This document shows, piece by piece, positions 33,970 through 43,757 of a DNA stretch of 64,000 nt (its first letter is position 1; each line of letters begins with the position of its first letter). Origin of the DNA: Oceanobacter antarcticus. GTDB lineage: Bacteria; Pseudomonadota; Gammaproteobacteria; Pseudomonadales; Oceanobacteraceae. Under the pieces are notes generated by a model that was not told the DNA's origin, searched no databases, and saw only the letters and a list, made by a program, of their open reading frames with translations. A program made the position numbers and the translations under genes. The stretch spans positions 66,008 through 130,007 of the forward strand of contig NZ_JBBKTX010000016.1 of NCBI RefSeq assembly GCF_044962685.1, given 5' to 3'.

Positions 33970-36208
33970 GGTAAGAGATGATCTCCCCCTCTGGCACGAC
34001 GGGTCACTGGATGCTGAACGCTGGTTAGAAAGTGTTACCCAGGGTTACGAGATTCGGGATCCTGAGGTTTTATTAAAAGCATTACAGCTGGCCAAACAGC
34101 TGTCCGATGAAGCCATTGCCAATCAGACCTACTGGTCGGTTGACAGTGTGCAGATGGGCATTGAAATGGCACAGCTGCTGATGGATCTGAGGCTGGATAC
34201 CGAGTCGCTGGTGGCCGCCGTGCTTTACCGTGCCGTACGGGAAGGGCGGCTGTCGCTGGCACGGGTAGAGCGTGATTTTGGTGGTGCCGTTGCCAAATTG
34301 ATCGAGGGTGTGCTACGCATGGCGGCCATCAGCGCGATTCAGAACTCGTCGGATGATGTCGTGCTGGGGCAGCGCGAAGCCCAGGTCGACAACCTGCGTA
34401 AAATGCTGGTTGCTATGATTGATGACGTCCGAGTGGCGCTGATCAAGCTGGCCGAACGTACATCGGCCATTCGTGCTGTGAAGGACGCTCCGCCAGATCG
34501 CCGCAAAAAAGTGGCTGAAGAGGTGTTTAACATCTATGCGCCGTTGGCGCACCGTTTGGGGATTGGTCATCTCAAATGGGAATTGGAAGATCTGGCGTTT
34601 CGTTATTTGCAGCCCGACTCCTATAAACAGATTGCGCGCTTGCTGGATGAAAAACGGATTGCCCGCCAGGACTATGTGAATGGTGTGGTGCAGGCATTGC
34701 GGGAAGAACTGCTGAGTTATGGGATTCGTTGTGATGTGTATGGACGCGCCAAGCACATTTACAGTATCTGGCGCAAAATGAGTCGCAAAAACCTCGACTT
34801 CTCCCAGATATACGACATCCGTGCGGTCCGCATTCTGGTGCCCGAGCTGCGTGATTGTTACGCCGCGCTGGGAACCGTGCACACGCTCTGGCGCCATATT
34901 CCCAACGAGTTCGACGACTACATCGCCAATCCCAAGGAAAATGGTTACCGCTCCCTGCATACCGCCGTGATCGGCCCGGAAGGCAAGGTGCTTGAAGTGC
35001 AGATTCGTACCCATGCCATGCACGAAGACGCTGAGTTGGGTGTTTGTGCTCACTGGCTGTACAAGGGTACCGATACCAACGGCAAGGATCACGGCTACGA
35101 ACAAAAAATTGCCTGGCTGCGACAAGTGCTGGAATGGCACGAAGAACTGGATGACCTGCCGGAACTGGCACGGGAATTACGCAGCGATATCAATCCGGAT
35201 CGTATCTACGTTTTTACCCCGGATGGTCATGTGGTGGACTTGCCGCCGAGTGCGACACCGGTGGATTTTGCCTACCGGGTACATACCGAAGTGGGCAACA
35301 AGTGTCGTGGTGCCAAGGTTAATGGCCGCATTGTGCCTTTGACCTACATTCTCAAAACCGGTGAACAGATTGAAATTCTGACCCATCCCAATGCCAACCC
35401 CAGTCGTGACTGGTTGTATCCAGAGTCCGGGTATATTCATACCAGCCGGGCCAGGGCCAAAGTCGCGCACTGGTTCAAGTTGCAGGCGCGGGATCAGAAC
35501 ATCGATGAAGGACGCGCGCTGGTACTGCGTGAATTGGATCGTCTGGACCTGGCGCAGGAACCCCTGCACGATATTGCCCAGAATATGAACATGAAGTCGA
35601 TCGATGACATGTTTGCTGCGGTCGGCGCTGGCGATATGCGTGTCGGCCAAATTGTCCATGCCGTACTGCGTCAGGCCGATGTCGGACAGCCCCAGCAAGA
35701 ATTACCCTTGGCTCGCAAGGTGGCGGAGACAACCGTCAAGCCGGGCAAGGACGATATTTACATTGAAGGTGTGGGCAATCTGTTGACGCAAATGGCGCAA
35801 TGTTGTCAGCCGTTACCCGGCGACGATATTCGCGGCTATGTCACCATCGGTCGTGGTGTAACCGTGCATCGCAGCGATTGTGAGAATCTGCTGCACCTGG
35901 AGACGATTGAGCCAAGTCGTGTTCTGCAAGTCACCTGGGGCGTCAAGCCGACCCGTACCTACCCGGTCGAAATGTCGATTCTGGCGTATGACCGTACCGG
36001 CCTGTTACGTGACGTCAGTGCGGTACTGGCGAATGAGCGAGTTAATGTAATCGGCGTGAATACCCAGTCGAACCAAGGCGACCATACTGCCAGTATGCAG
36101 TTGACGGTAGAAGTCGAAAGCCTGGAAAACCTCGGCCGGTTGATGAAAAAAATCGAACAGCTGCCCAACATCATGTCGGCTCGTCGTATTCGCGGGGGCC
36201 AGTCCTGA
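33962..36208 (+). CDS. relA: (p)ppGpp synthetase RelA
   Basis: A 748-residue RelA, matching the Pseudomonas length when the GTG at 33962 is used. The N-terminal HD domain is degenerate: the His-Asp pair is replaced in AAVLYRAVREGRLSLARV, as expected for a synthetase-only enzyme. The synthetase domain shows YGRAKHIYSIWRKM, FDDYIANPKENGYRSLHTAV and VQIRTHAMHEDAELG. TGS (DRIYVFTPDGHVVDLP), zinc-finger-like (MAQCCQPLPGDDIRGY) and ACT domains follow. It senses uncharged tRNA on the ribosome. It is followed by mazG with a 1-base overlap. Confidence 0.96.
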   Translation: MVKVRDDLPLWHDGSLDAERWLESVTQGYEIRDPEVLLKALQLAKQLSDEAIANQTYWSVDSVQMGIEMAQLLMDLRLDTESLVAAVLYRAVREGRLSLARVERDFGGAVAKLIEGVLRMAAISAIQNSSDDVVLGQREAQVDNLRKMLVAMIDDVRVALIKLAERTSAIRAVKDAPPDRRKKVAEEVFNIYAPLAHRLGIGHLKWELEDLAFRYLQPDSYKQIARLLDEKRIARQDYVNGVVQALREELLSYGIRCDVYGRAKHIYSIWRKMSRKNLDFSQIYDIRAVRILVPELRDCYAALGTVHTLWRHIPNEFDDYIANPKENGYRSLHTAVIGPEGKVLEVQIRTHAMHEDAELGVCAHWLYKGTDTNGKDHGYEQKIAWLRQVLEWHEELDDLPELARELRSDINPDRIYVFTPDGHVVDLPPSATPVDFAYRVHTEVGNKCRGAKVNGRIVPLTYILKTGEQIEILTHPNANPSRDWLYPESGYIHTSRARAKVAHWFKLQARDQNIDEGRALVLRELDRLDLAQEPLHDIAQNMNMKSIDDMFAAVGAGDMRVGQIVHAVLRQADVGQPQQELPLARKVAETTVKPGKDDIYIEGVGNLLTQMAQCCQPLPGDDIRGYVTIGRGVTVHRSDCENLLHLETIEPSRVLQVTWGVKPTRTYPVEMSILAYDRTGLLRDVSAVLANERVNVIGVNTQSNQGDHTASMQLTVEVESLENLGRLMKKIEQLPNIMSARRIRGGQS

Positions 36209-37047
36209 TGTATCAACTGGACGATTTACTGACGCTGATGGCCCGGTTGCGCAACCCGAAAACGGGTTGCCCCTGGGATCTGCAGCAAGATTTCGCCAGC
36301 ATCGTGCCCCATACGCTGGAGGAAGCCTACGAAGTCGCTGATGCCATCGAACGCCAAGACTGGCCTCATCTTGAAGAGGAGCTGGGCGACTTGCTGTTCC
36401 AGGTGATTTTTTATGGTCAATTGGGTGTCGAACAGCAGCATTTTACGGTGGCCAGTATTATCGACCGTTTGGTGACCAAGCTGATTCGTCGTCACCCTCA
36501 TGTGTTTCCGGCTGGCACGCTGGAGAGCGAACGTGATCCATCGATAACACCACAAGCAGCCGAGATCAACGCCAATTGGGAAGCCATCAAGGAAGCAGAG
36601 AATGCCGCCAAGCCGACGCCTCATCAGTCACGGTTGCTGGATTCTGTTCCAGCCACCATGCCAGGTTTGACTCGCGCCGTAAAATTGCAGAAAAAAGCCT
36701 CAACGGTCGGATTTGACTGGAATAATCCCCACGCGGTGGTCGACAAGATCCGTGAAGAGTTGGATGAAGTGCTTGTCGAGATGGATGCGAATGACCATCA
36801 GCGGCTGGAGTCTGAAATTGGTGATCTGCTGTTTGCAGTGGCCAACCTTGCACGTCATTACCATATTGATCCCGAGGTGGCGGTACGTGGCACCAACCAG
36901 CGTTTTAGTCAGCGCTTCGCTGTAGTCGAAGACCGTGCCCAGGCGGCGGGTGGCTGGCAGCAGGTAAGCCTCAGCGAGATGGAAATTTCCTGGCAAATCG
37001 CCAAACAAGTGGAAAAGCAGCAACAGGACAAAGGACGCCAAAATTAG
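36208..37047 (+). CDS. mazG: nucleoside triphosphate pyrophosphohydrolase MazG
   Basis: A 279-residue two-domain MazG. The first domain has PKTGCPWDLQQDFASIVPHT with EEAYEVADAIE and EELGDLLFQVIFY; the second has VREELDEV-type residues and SEIGDLLFAVANLARHY. The EExxE-12-ExxD metal motifs are seen in both halves. It hydrolyses NTPs to NMPs, and in E. coli MazG is linked to lowering (p)ppGpp. Its ATG overlaps the relA stop. Confidence 0.94.
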   Translation: MYQLDDLLTLMARLRNPKTGCPWDLQQDFASIVPHTLEEAYEVADAIERQDWPHLEEELGDLLFQVIFYGQLGVEQQHFTVASIIDRLVTKLIRRHPHVFPAGTLESERDPSITPQAAEINANWEAIKEAENAAKPTPHQSRLLDSVPATMPGLTRAVKLQKKASTVGFDWNNPHAVVDKIREELDEVLVEMDANDHQRLESEIGDLLFAVANLARHYHIDPEVAVRGTNQRFSQRFAVVEDRAQAAGGWQQVSLSEMEISWQIAKQVEKQQQDKGRQN

Positions 37048-37146
37048 CAAGCGGACTGATCTGAACGATCCCTGGCTCTGGTGATCACAGATCGCCAGGG
37101 ACAGGAACAGTGCCCGTGAGACCGTTAAGCGCTCTCTGGCGGCCTG

Positions 37147-37479
37147 TTAATGCTTGTCGGCCGTCACCTGTTCCAAGTGTTTGCGGGTCAACTCCAGAAA
37201 TTCCGGGGTTGGACCTATATCCTCGTACACCGGAAACCCTTCTTCGTCGCGCGCGATCACCGTATCCCCTGCAACATAGGGGAAACCACTGGCGAGGTCG
37301 TTTAACGCCGCATGCACCAGATCGCGCAACAGTCGTTCCTGCGACAGACCAGGGAACATTTCCAGTAAGGCCTCTACACGAGCCGCATCCTTGACGTTGA
37401 GTGAAATCGGATAGCTGCGGTCACAAACCGGATCGCCATATTCCTGTTCCCAATGGGCCATCAGAGCAGACGCTTTCAT
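37147..37479 (-). CDS. conserved hypothetical protein
   Basis: A 110-residue protein of a type I have seen in pseudomonads, where databases sometimes call it a type 1 pili tip component; nothing in the sequence supports that name. It has an N-terminal MAHWEQEYG block, then a ribbon-helix-helix-like stretch (YPISLNVKDAARVEALLEMF, LSQERLLRDLVHAALNDL). The conserved end is EEGFPVYEDIGPTPEFLELT. No signal peptide or membrane segment is present. A GGAGAT site precedes the ATG at 37477-37479. It lies alone, opposite mazG and ppc. Confidence 0.75.
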   Translation of the reverse strand: MKASALMAHWEQEYGDPVCDRSYPISLNVKDAARVEALLEMFPGLSQERLLRDLVHAALNDLASGFPYVAGDTVIARDEEGFPVYEDIGPTPEFLELTRKHLEQVTADKH

Positions 37480-37638
37480 ATTAATCTCCTTTCACAATGT
37501 CCTTTTATTTTGGTATGAATTGCAGTGAAGGTTCAGAAAACTTACGGAAACAACGGGACAACCTGGGCAAAAAAAGACAACTGCCAGCTCTGTCACGTAA
37601 CTATTTGACGTAAACCGATCATTCAGGAGGGCGAATCG

Positions 37639-40278
37639 ATGAGCGAGCTGGATCCACTATTACGCGACAAGGTGAAAATGCTGGGCAAGATGCTGGGCAA
37701 CACCATCCAGGCCAGTCAGGGCCGTGAGGTACTGGACTCAATCGAGTCCATTCGCAAACAGGCCAAACGTGCTCGCGGCGGCGACTCGGATGAGCGGGAG
37801 CAGCTGCTGACAACGCTGAAAAACCTGCCAGAAGAAACCTTGCTGCCTGTCGTACGCGGCTTTAACCAGTTTCTCAATCTGGCCAATATTGCTGATCAGC
37901 AACACGGCAGCAGCTGGCGCCGTGCCGAAGCACTGCAATCGGGTCTGGATACCATGTTTCCGGATTTACTGGAACGGCTTGATACCGCAGGTGTGGCGGT
38001 TGACGGTTTGAGTGAGCGCATCGCCAGCCTTAATATTGAACTGGTATTGACGGCCCATCCTACCGAAATTACGCGCCGAACCCTGATTCAGAAATACGAC
38101 GCTATCACTCGCTTGTTGCAGCAACGGGATGATCTGCATGATGAGCACCCCCTGCTGGGTGAACTGGATCAACGCCTGGCGCGGCTGATTGAAGAAATCT
38201 GGCACACCAACGAAATTCGCAAAACCCGGCCGACGGCAGTAGATGAAGCCCGCTGGGGGTTTGCGGTGGTGGAAAATTCGCTTTGGGCGGCGGTGCCGCA
38301 AATGATGCGGGATCTGGATCAGCAATTACTGGCGCGTGGTGGTTCCGTATTGCCTCTGGATGCCGCACCGGTACGGTTTGCTTCCTGGATGGGCGGTGAC
38401 CGTGACGGCAATCCGAATGTCACGGCGCAGGTGACGCGAGAAGTGCTTTACCTGGCTCGCTGGATGGCAGCCGACCTGTATCTGCGTGACATTGATACGC
38501 TGGGTAATCAGTTGTCGATGGCGGCGGCTTCAGCAGAACTCCGGCGGGCCTACCCTAATGACCCGGACGAACCCTATCGGGCCTGCCTGCATGCGTTAAG
38601 GTCACGGTTGGTGGATACCAAGCAGTGGGCCAATGGTTGCATCAAACAGCAAGAGACCAGCGGTAATCCTCTGACTCGGGATGATGAGCTGCTGGAGCCG
38701 TTAACCCTGTGTTATCGCAGTTTACTGGAGCAAGGCATGGAGACCATTGCCGATGGCCAGTTACTCGATACCATTCGCCGGGTGGCCTGTTTTGGTGTAT
38801 CGCTGGTGCGCCTGGATGTCCGCCAGGAATCCTCGCGCCATGCTGGTGTGATGCAGGAAATCTGTTTGTACTATGGTTGGGGTGATTACCTCAGTTGGAC
38901 GGAAGACGAAAAGCAGACGTTTTTGCTCCGTGAGTTGGCGTCCCGGCGACCTCTGGTACCCAAGCACTGGCAGCCGTCGGCGGAAGTTCGTGAGGTTCTG
39001 GAGACGGTTGCGGTACTGGCGACGGAAGCCGGAGACGGGGTGTCTTGTTACATTATCTCCATGGCCAGCGAACCCTCGGATATTCTCGCCGTTGCCTTGT
39101 TGCTGCAGGATGCCGGTGTGCGTGAGCATTTCCCGGTGGTGCCACTGTTCGAAACATTGGGCGATCTGCAACAGGCGTCATTGCGGATGAGTAAGCTGTG
39201 GGCTGTCGACTGGTATCGGAGTTACTGCGAGCAGCGGCAGCAGGTCATGATTGGTTATTCTGACTCCTCCAAGGATGCCGGCCAGTTAGCCGCTGTCTGG
39301 GCGCAATATCAGGCCCAGGAAGCGTTGACCCGGACGGCCAGTGACGCCGGTATTTCCCTAACCCTGTTCCATGGCCGTGGCGGTACCGTCGGCCGTGGCG
39401 GTGGCCCGGCCCATCGGGCGATTCTGGCTCAGCCGCCGGGTTCCGTGGCCGGTGGTTTGCGGGTGACAGAGCAAGGGGAAATGATCCGCTTCAAATTTGG
39501 CCAGCCAGATGTGGCCCGCCGTAATCTGAAAATCTATGTGTCTGCGGTACTGGAAGCCAATTTACTGCCACCTGAGCCAGCCCGCATCGAGTGGCGTGAG
39601 CAAATGACTCGTCTGGCGGAACGGGGGGTTGCATCCTACCGTGCCATGGTCAGAGATACTCCTGAGTTCGTGCGCTATTTTCGCAGCGCGACGCCGGAAC
39701 CGGAGCTGGGCAAACTGGCGCTGGGCAGTCGACCGGCAAGGCGCAAGGCGGGTGGTGGTATCGAAACTCTGAGGGCGATTCCCTGGATTTTTGCCTGGAC
39801 CCAGATGCGGCTGATGTTGCCCGCCTGGCTTGGCTCGGACGAAGCGCTGGATGACTGCCAACAACAGGGCGATTTGCCGGTTTTGCAGCAGATGTATCAG
39901 GACTGGCCGTTTTTCCGTACTTATATCGACATGCTGGAAATGGTGGTATCCAAAGCCGATGCTGCGATTGCTCAGTATTATGAAGCTCGTCTGGTCGAAC
40001 CAGAGCTGCAGTTATTGGGTAGCCAGTTGCGCCAACGTCTTGATAAGGTTAAGACTTTGGTGCTGGCGATTAATCGCCAACAGGCCTTGCTTGACAGTCA
40101 TCCAATCTTGCGGGATTCCATGGCTGTACGTGATCCGTACACCGATCCGTTGCACTATTTGCAAGCGGAGTTGTTGTATCGTGAACGGCAACATCCGGAA
40201 ATTGTCAGCCAGCTGGTTGAACAAGCCTTGATGGTCACAATGGCCGGGATTGCAGCAGGCATGAGGAATACCGGTTAA
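37639..40278 (+). CDS. ppc: phosphoenolpyruvate carboxylase
   Basis: An 879-residue PEP carboxylase, the normal bacterial length. Active-site motifs are VLTAHPTEITRRTL (catalytic His), MGGDRDGNPNVTAQVTREV, IGYSDSSKDAGQLAA, the glycine-rich FHGRGGTVGRGGGPAH, and QGEMIRFKFGQP. It carboxylates PEP to oxaloacetate, refilling the TCA cycle. The start is the ATG at 37639 behind CAGGAGG. It ends with the family's MRNTG carboxy-terminus. Confidence 0.97.
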   Translation: MSELDPLLRDKVKMLGKMLGNTIQASQGREVLDSIESIRKQAKRARGGDSDEREQLLTTLKNLPEETLLPVVRGFNQFLNLANIADQQHGSSWRRAEALQSGLDTMFPDLLERLDTAGVAVDGLSERIASLNIELVLTAHPTEITRRTLIQKYDAITRLLQQRDDLHDEHPLLGELDQRLARLIEEIWHTNEIRKTRPTAVDEARWGFAVVENSLWAAVPQMMRDLDQQLLARGGSVLPLDAAPVRFASWMGGDRDGNPNVTAQVTREVLYLARWMAADLYLRDIDTLGNQLSMAAASAELRRAYPNDPDEPYRACLHALRSRLVDTKQWANGCIKQQETSGNPLTRDDELLEPLTLCYRSLLEQGMETIADGQLLDTIRRVACFGVSLVRLDVRQESSRHAGVMQEICLYYGWGDYLSWTEDEKQTFLLRELASRRPLVPKHWQPSAEVREVLETVAVLATEAGDGVSCYIISMASEPSDILAVALLLQDAGVREHFPVVPLFETLGDLQQASLRMSKLWAVDWYRSYCEQRQQVMIGYSDSSKDAGQLAAVWAQYQAQEALTRTASDAGISLTLFHGRGGTVGRGGGPAHRAILAQPPGSVAGGLRVTEQGEMIRFKFGQPDVARRNLKIYVSAVLEANLLPPEPARIEWREQMTRLAERGVASYRAMVRDTPEFVRYFRSATPEPELGKLALGSRPARRKAGGGIETLRAIPWIFAWTQMRLMLPAWLGSDEALDDCQQQGDLPVLQQMYQDWPFFRTYIDMLEMVVSKADAAIAQYYEARLVEPELQLLGSQLRQRLDKVKTLVLAINRQQALLDSHPILRDSMAVRDPYTDPLHYLQAELLYRERQHPEIVSQLVEQALMVTMAGIAAGMRNTG

Positions 40279-40418
40279 CCGGGTTCTCTTGCCGTTGGTC
40301 GCTGTTGTCTTCCGGGTAAGCAATTACCGGTGTCAAACCAGTACTACACAGATGCTTTGTGAAACGGGTAATATCTTGTTTTGACTCAGCACTGATTTGA
40401 CCAGGTTAGTGGGTTTTG

Positions 40419-40448
40419 TACGACCTGGGGATAATGCCTCAGGTCGTA
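40419..40448 (+). other. hairpin in the ppc-adk gap
   Basis: TACGACCTGGGG (40419-40430) and CCTCAGGTCGTA (40437-40448) pair over 12 bases with one G-U pair and a 6-base loop. No T-run follows, so an intrinsic terminator for ppc is unlikely. Confidence 0.45.
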
Positions 40449-40499
40449 GTACGCCGCGTTAAAATGATAACAATCAAAGCGGTATACCAAAGTCGTGCG

Positions 40500-40555
40500 T
40501 TACTCTGGCGGGAATTTGGTCACAATAAGTTGAGATCAGACCTGTGCCAGAGTAA
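40500..40555 (+). other. long inverted repeat followed by a T-run in the ppc-adk gap
   Basis: TTACTCTGGC (40500-40509) and GCCAGAGTAA (40546-40555) are a perfect 10-base inverted repeat. The interior is 36 bases and can add a GGTC/GACC pair. A T6 stretch begins about 10 bases downstream. This could be the 3' end of a small RNA, a leader structure, or a regulator-binding site. Confidence 0.4.
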
Positions 40556-40641
40556 GGTTACAGCTATTTTTTGGCTGGTTAAAAAATAATCATAATTTTG
40601 ACCAGATGGATCCAAACCAATCTAACAACGAGGGGAAGCGC

Positions 40642-41295
40642 ATGCGCGTAATTCTTTTGGGCGCACCTGGTGCAGGCAAAGGCACTCAGGCTCAGTTCAT
40701 TTGTGAAAAATTTGAAATTCCACAAATATCGACCGGCGACATGCTGCGTGCAGCAGTCAAAGCCGGTTCCGAGCTTGGTCTCAAGGTCAAGGAAATCATG
40801 GAAACGGGTGGTCTGGTATCGGATGAAATTATCATCGACCTGGTCAAGGAACGCATTGTCCAGGACGACTGTGTTAACGGTTTCCTGTTTGATGGGTTTC
40901 CTCGTACGATTCCGCAGGCAGAAGCCATGCTGGAAGCCGGTGTGACGATCGATCATGTGGTTGAAATTGATGTGGACGATGAAGAAATCGTCAAACGTCT
41001 GAGTGGTCGTCGTGTACACCCTGGCTCAGGCCGTGTTTACCACGTGGTCTTTAATGCTCCTAAAGTGGCTGGCAAAGACGACGAGACAGGCGAAGATCTG
41101 GTGCAGCGTGATGATGACCAGGAAGCGACCATCCGCAAGCGCCTGTCGATCTACCACGAACAGACCGAACCACTGGTTGCTTTTTACAAGCAGCTGGAAG
41201 CCAAACAAGATGCCAATTCACCGAAATACAGTCATATTCCCGGTGTTGGCTCGCTGCAAGACATTACCAATACCGTGATGGCAGCGCTGGGTTAA
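40642..41295 (+). CDS. adk: adenylate kinase
   Basis: A 217-residue adenylate kinase, interconverting 2 ADP and ATP plus AMP. The P-loop GAPGAGKGTQAQFI is at about 7-20, and the AMP-binding signature is FLFDGFPRTIPQAEAML. The LID domain (HPGSGRVYHVVFNAPK) has His rather than the four zinc cysteines of Gram-positive enzymes. I chose the ATG at 40642 with a GAGGGGA site; it gives the canonical MRVILLGAPG start. An intrinsic terminator follows. Confidence 0.97.
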   Translation: MRVILLGAPGAGKGTQAQFICEKFEIPQISTGDMLRAAVKAGSELGLKVKEIMETGGLVSDEIIIDLVKERIVQDDCVNGFLFDGFPRTIPQAEAMLEAGVTIDHVVEIDVDDEEIVKRLSGRRVHPGSGRVYHVVFNAPKVAGKDDETGEDLVQRDDDQEATIRKRLSIYHEQTEPLVAFYKQLEAKQDANSPKYSHIPGVGSLQDITNTVMAALG

Positions 41296-41314
41296 TCCCC
41301 AGATCGCTGGAAAG

Positions 41315-41337
41315 AAGCTCCTTCGGGAGCTTTTTTT
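41315..41337 (+). terminator. intrinsic terminator of adk
   Basis: AAGCTCC (41315-41321), TTCG tetraloop, GGAGCTT (41326-41332), then a T-run to 41337. Confidence 0.93.
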
Positions 41338-41413
41338 AGGTCTGCTGATTCTGTCAGCGAGTCGGGTTTGCTCTGCTATACTGCGCGTTTTTTAACAGAG
41401 GGCAGGGTTTGGA

Positions 41414-42151
41414 ATGGCCAATTTGCTGATTGTTGATGCCTCTTCGGCGTTGTGTTCTGTCAGTCTGATCTCGGCCGCCGGTGTCCAGGATCTTACCGAA
41501 AGACAACCCCGCCGCCATGCCCAGCGGCTGTTGCCGATGATCGACGAGGTGCTGCAGGTGGCCGGGGTGGACAAAACAGCTCTGGATGGTCTGGCTTTTG
41601 CCCGTGGCCCCGGCTCATTCACCGGTATCCGTATCGCCGTGAGTGTTATTCAGGGTATTGCGTTGGGGTTGAACCTGCCGGTCTATGGCTTTTCGACCTT
41701 GCAGTTGCTGGCACAACAGGCACTGGCCGAAACGACGGTGGGTCAGGTCGTGACTGTGCTGGATGCGTATATGGGCGAGGTCTTCTGGGCTGTCTACGAA
41801 CGGAATGACGAGCAGGACGGACTGCTTTGTCGGCTGGTTGGCGCTGAGCAGGTCAGTGACCCACAGCGTTGTGTAGATGGTCTGCAGTACATGCTGCAGG
41901 CGCATCAAATCGATCCTTATAACTGCGTGTTGGCCGGTAATGGTGTGGCGCTGCTGACACCGACAGATCGGTTACCTGCACTGTCTGTCGTTGACGGTAT
42001 TGAACCCTTGAGTCACTACGCGGTCGATCAGGTCGCCAATGCCTGGCAGCGGGGGGAATTTGCTGGCTTCGAGGATTTCCCCCCCGTATATTTGCGCGAT
42101 TCTGTCGCCTGGAAAAAACTGGACGAGCAACCAAGCCTGCTCAAACGCTGA
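41414..42151 (+). CDS. tsaB: tRNA threonylcarbamoyladenosine biosynthesis protein TsaB
   Basis: A 245-residue TsaB (YeaZ) of the ASKHA fold. It begins LLIVDASSALCSVSLIS and has the family's LDGLAFARGPGSFTGIRIAV. It is the scaffold partner of TsaD in making t6A37 of tRNA, the substrate of TrmO encoded at 834. The start is the ATG at 41414, behind GAGGGCAGGG. It ends 10 bases before uppP. Confidence 0.95.
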   Translation: MANLLIVDASSALCSVSLISAAGVQDLTERQPRRHAQRLLPMIDEVLQVAGVDKTALDGLAFARGPGSFTGIRIAVSVIQGIALGLNLPVYGFSTLQLLAQQALAETTVGQVVTVLDAYMGEVFWAVYERNDEQDGLLCRLVGAEQVSDPQRCVDGLQYMLQAHQIDPYNCVLAGNGVALLTPTDRLPALSVVDGIEPLSHYAVDQVANAWQRGEFAGFEDFPPVYLRDSVAWKKLDEQPSLLKR

Positions 42152-42161
42152 GGAACCAATC

Positions 42162-42959
42162 GTGGGAATTTTTGAAACAGTCGTCTTGGCGATTCTGCAA
42201 GGGATTACCGAGTTTTTACCGATCTCCAGCTCCGCTCACCTGATTTTGCCCTCACAGGTGTTCGGCTGGCCAGATCAGGGGTTGGCTTTTGATGTCGCAG
42301 TGCATTTTGGCACCTTGCTTGCGGTTGTCTGGTATTTCCGTAATGAGCTGCAACGCATGATCGTGGGTTGGGTGACGACCGGATTTACCAGCGCGCCTAA
42401 TGAAGATGGGCGTTTGTCCTGGCTGGTGGCCATTGCTACGGTGCCTGCTGTGATCGTGGGGTTACTGGGTCAGGATTATATCGAAGCCAATTTGCGTTCG
42501 ACCCTGGTGATTGCGATCACGACGATTGTTTTCGGTATCGTGCTGGGTGTGTCTGATCGCTGCAAGCCGCATCGTGGCAGCCTGACCGAAATGACGGTGG
42601 CACTGGCGCTGGCGATTGGTATGGCTCAGGCGTTGGCGTTGATACCAGGGACATCCCGCTCAGGCATTACCATGACGGCGGCGCTATTTCTGGGCTTTCA
42701 TCGTCTGGATGCGGCGCGTTTTTCCTTTCTGTTATCGGTTCCTCTGATTCTGGCCGCCGCTGGCCTCAAGGTCGTGGAATTGCTGCAGGTGGCAGAGGGT
42801 GTTGACTGGTTCCATTTGTTGTTGGGGATGGCGGTGTCTGGCATCAGTGCCTGGGCCGGAATTCACTACTTCCTGCAGTTGGTCGATAAGCTGGGCATGT
42901 TGCCGTTTGTGATCTATCGCTTGCTGCTGGGTGTGCTGCTGTTGCTGTTTTTTGTCTGA
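42162..42959 (+). CDS. uppP: undecaprenyl-diphosphatase UppP (BacA)
   Basis: A 265-residue polytopic membrane protein that recycles undecaprenyl diphosphate for cell-wall synthesis. The catalytic motifs are GITEFLPISSSAHLILPSQ near the N-terminus and LIPGTSRSGITMTAALFLG near residue 160. About eight transmembrane helices follow the family layout. The start is a GTG at 42162 behind GAGGAA; the longer frame from 42039 merely overlaps tsaB. Confidence 0.96.
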   Translation: MGIFETVVLAILQGITEFLPISSSAHLILPSQVFGWPDQGLAFDVAVHFGTLLAVVWYFRNELQRMIVGWVTTGFTSAPNEDGRLSWLVAIATVPAVIVGLLGQDYIEANLRSTLVIAITTIVFGIVLGVSDRCKPHRGSLTEMTVALALAIGMAQALALIPGTSRSGITMTAALFLGFHRLDAARFSFLLSVPLILAAAGLKVVELLQVAEGVDWFHLLLGMAVSGISAWAGIHYFLQLVDKLGMLPFVIYRLLLGVLLLLFFV

Positions 42960-42971
42960 TGTTGATCGGCT

Positions 42972-43751
42972 ATGTCTGAGTTGATTTGTCTGGCCCCGCA
43001 GCGCGCGGCTGAAGCCGCTGTGTGGGCCTGCCGGTATGGCTTGACCCCCGCACCAGTGGAACAACTGCTGAATCCCGGTTTTCACCTTTGTCTTGATGAC
43101 AGTGGTTTGTCGTTGCGTGAAGGGGCCGCTGGCAAGGCGGTTGTACGGGTTGACTTTACCGGCGGTACTGCAGCTCATCGGCGCCGTTTTGGCGGTGGCA
43201 TGGGACAGGATATTGCCAGGGCTGTTGGCGTCTCGGGTGCTTATCAACCCAGTGTGATTGATGCGACAGCAGGATTGGGTCGAGACAGCTTTGTGCTGGC
43301 AACTCTTGGCTGTCAGGTGGTTGCCCATGAGCGTCAGCCGGTTGTGGCGGCGCTGTTGGATGATGGCCTGATACGTGGGCGGCAAGACATCGAGGCCGGA
43401 GAGATTGTTGCCCGTATTCGATTGTCGTTTGGCTCCAGTCATGAGCTGCTGGTTGCTGAAACAGAGGCATCGCGTCAGCCGGATGTGGTTTATCTTGATC
43501 CGATGTTTGGTGAGGATGCCAAAGGTTCGGCCCAGGTTAAAAAGGATATGCAGGCGTTTCGTTCACTGGTGGGTGCTGACGCCGACGCTGACGCGCTGCT
43601 GGATGCGGCGCTGCAAACCGCTCGCTGCCGGGTAGTGGTGAAGCGGGGGCGCAAGGCCAAGCCTCTGGCCAATCGGCCCCCTTCTTATGCCCTGACGGGC
43701 AAGTCCAATCGTTTCGATGTCTATGTGCTGGCCAAGGTGGCACCACTCTGA
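42972..43751 (+). CDS. rsmJ: 16S rRNA (guanine(1516)-N(2))-methyltransferase RsmJ
   Basis: A 259-residue RsmJ (YhiQ). The signature block RRRFGGGMGQDIARAVG precedes the SAM-binding IDATAGLGRDSFVLATLG and the VVYLDPMFGE active-site motif. It ends with KSNRFDVYVLAKV. It methylates G1516 of 16S rRNA. It is 12 bases after uppP and converges with plsB. Confidence 0.94.
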   Translation: MSELICLAPQRAAEAAVWACRYGLTPAPVEQLLNPGFHLCLDDSGLSLREGAAGKAVVRVDFTGGTAAHRRRFGGGMGQDIARAVGVSGAYQPSVIDATAGLGRDSFVLATLGCQVVAHERQPVVAALLDDGLIRGRQDIEAGEIVARIRLSFGSSHELLVAETEASRQPDVVYLDPMFGEDAKGSAQVKKDMQAFRSLVGADADADALLDAALQTARCRVVVKRGRKAKPLANRPPSYALTGKSNRFDVYVLAKVAPL

Positions 43752-43757
43752 CAGTGG

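Larger units (their letters stand above)
40279..40641. other. 363-base intergenic region ppc-adk with structured elements
   Basis: No coding frame was seen. It holds two inverted repeats (40419-40448 and 40500-40555), described separately, and a T6 run at about 40566-40571. It must also hold the adk promoter. It could encode a small RNA or carry a long 5' leader of adk. Confidence 0.5.

Noticed and set aside
34313..35140. A 275-codon minus-strand frame opposite relA
   Set aside because: Antisense shadow; composition is the complement of conserved RelA codons.
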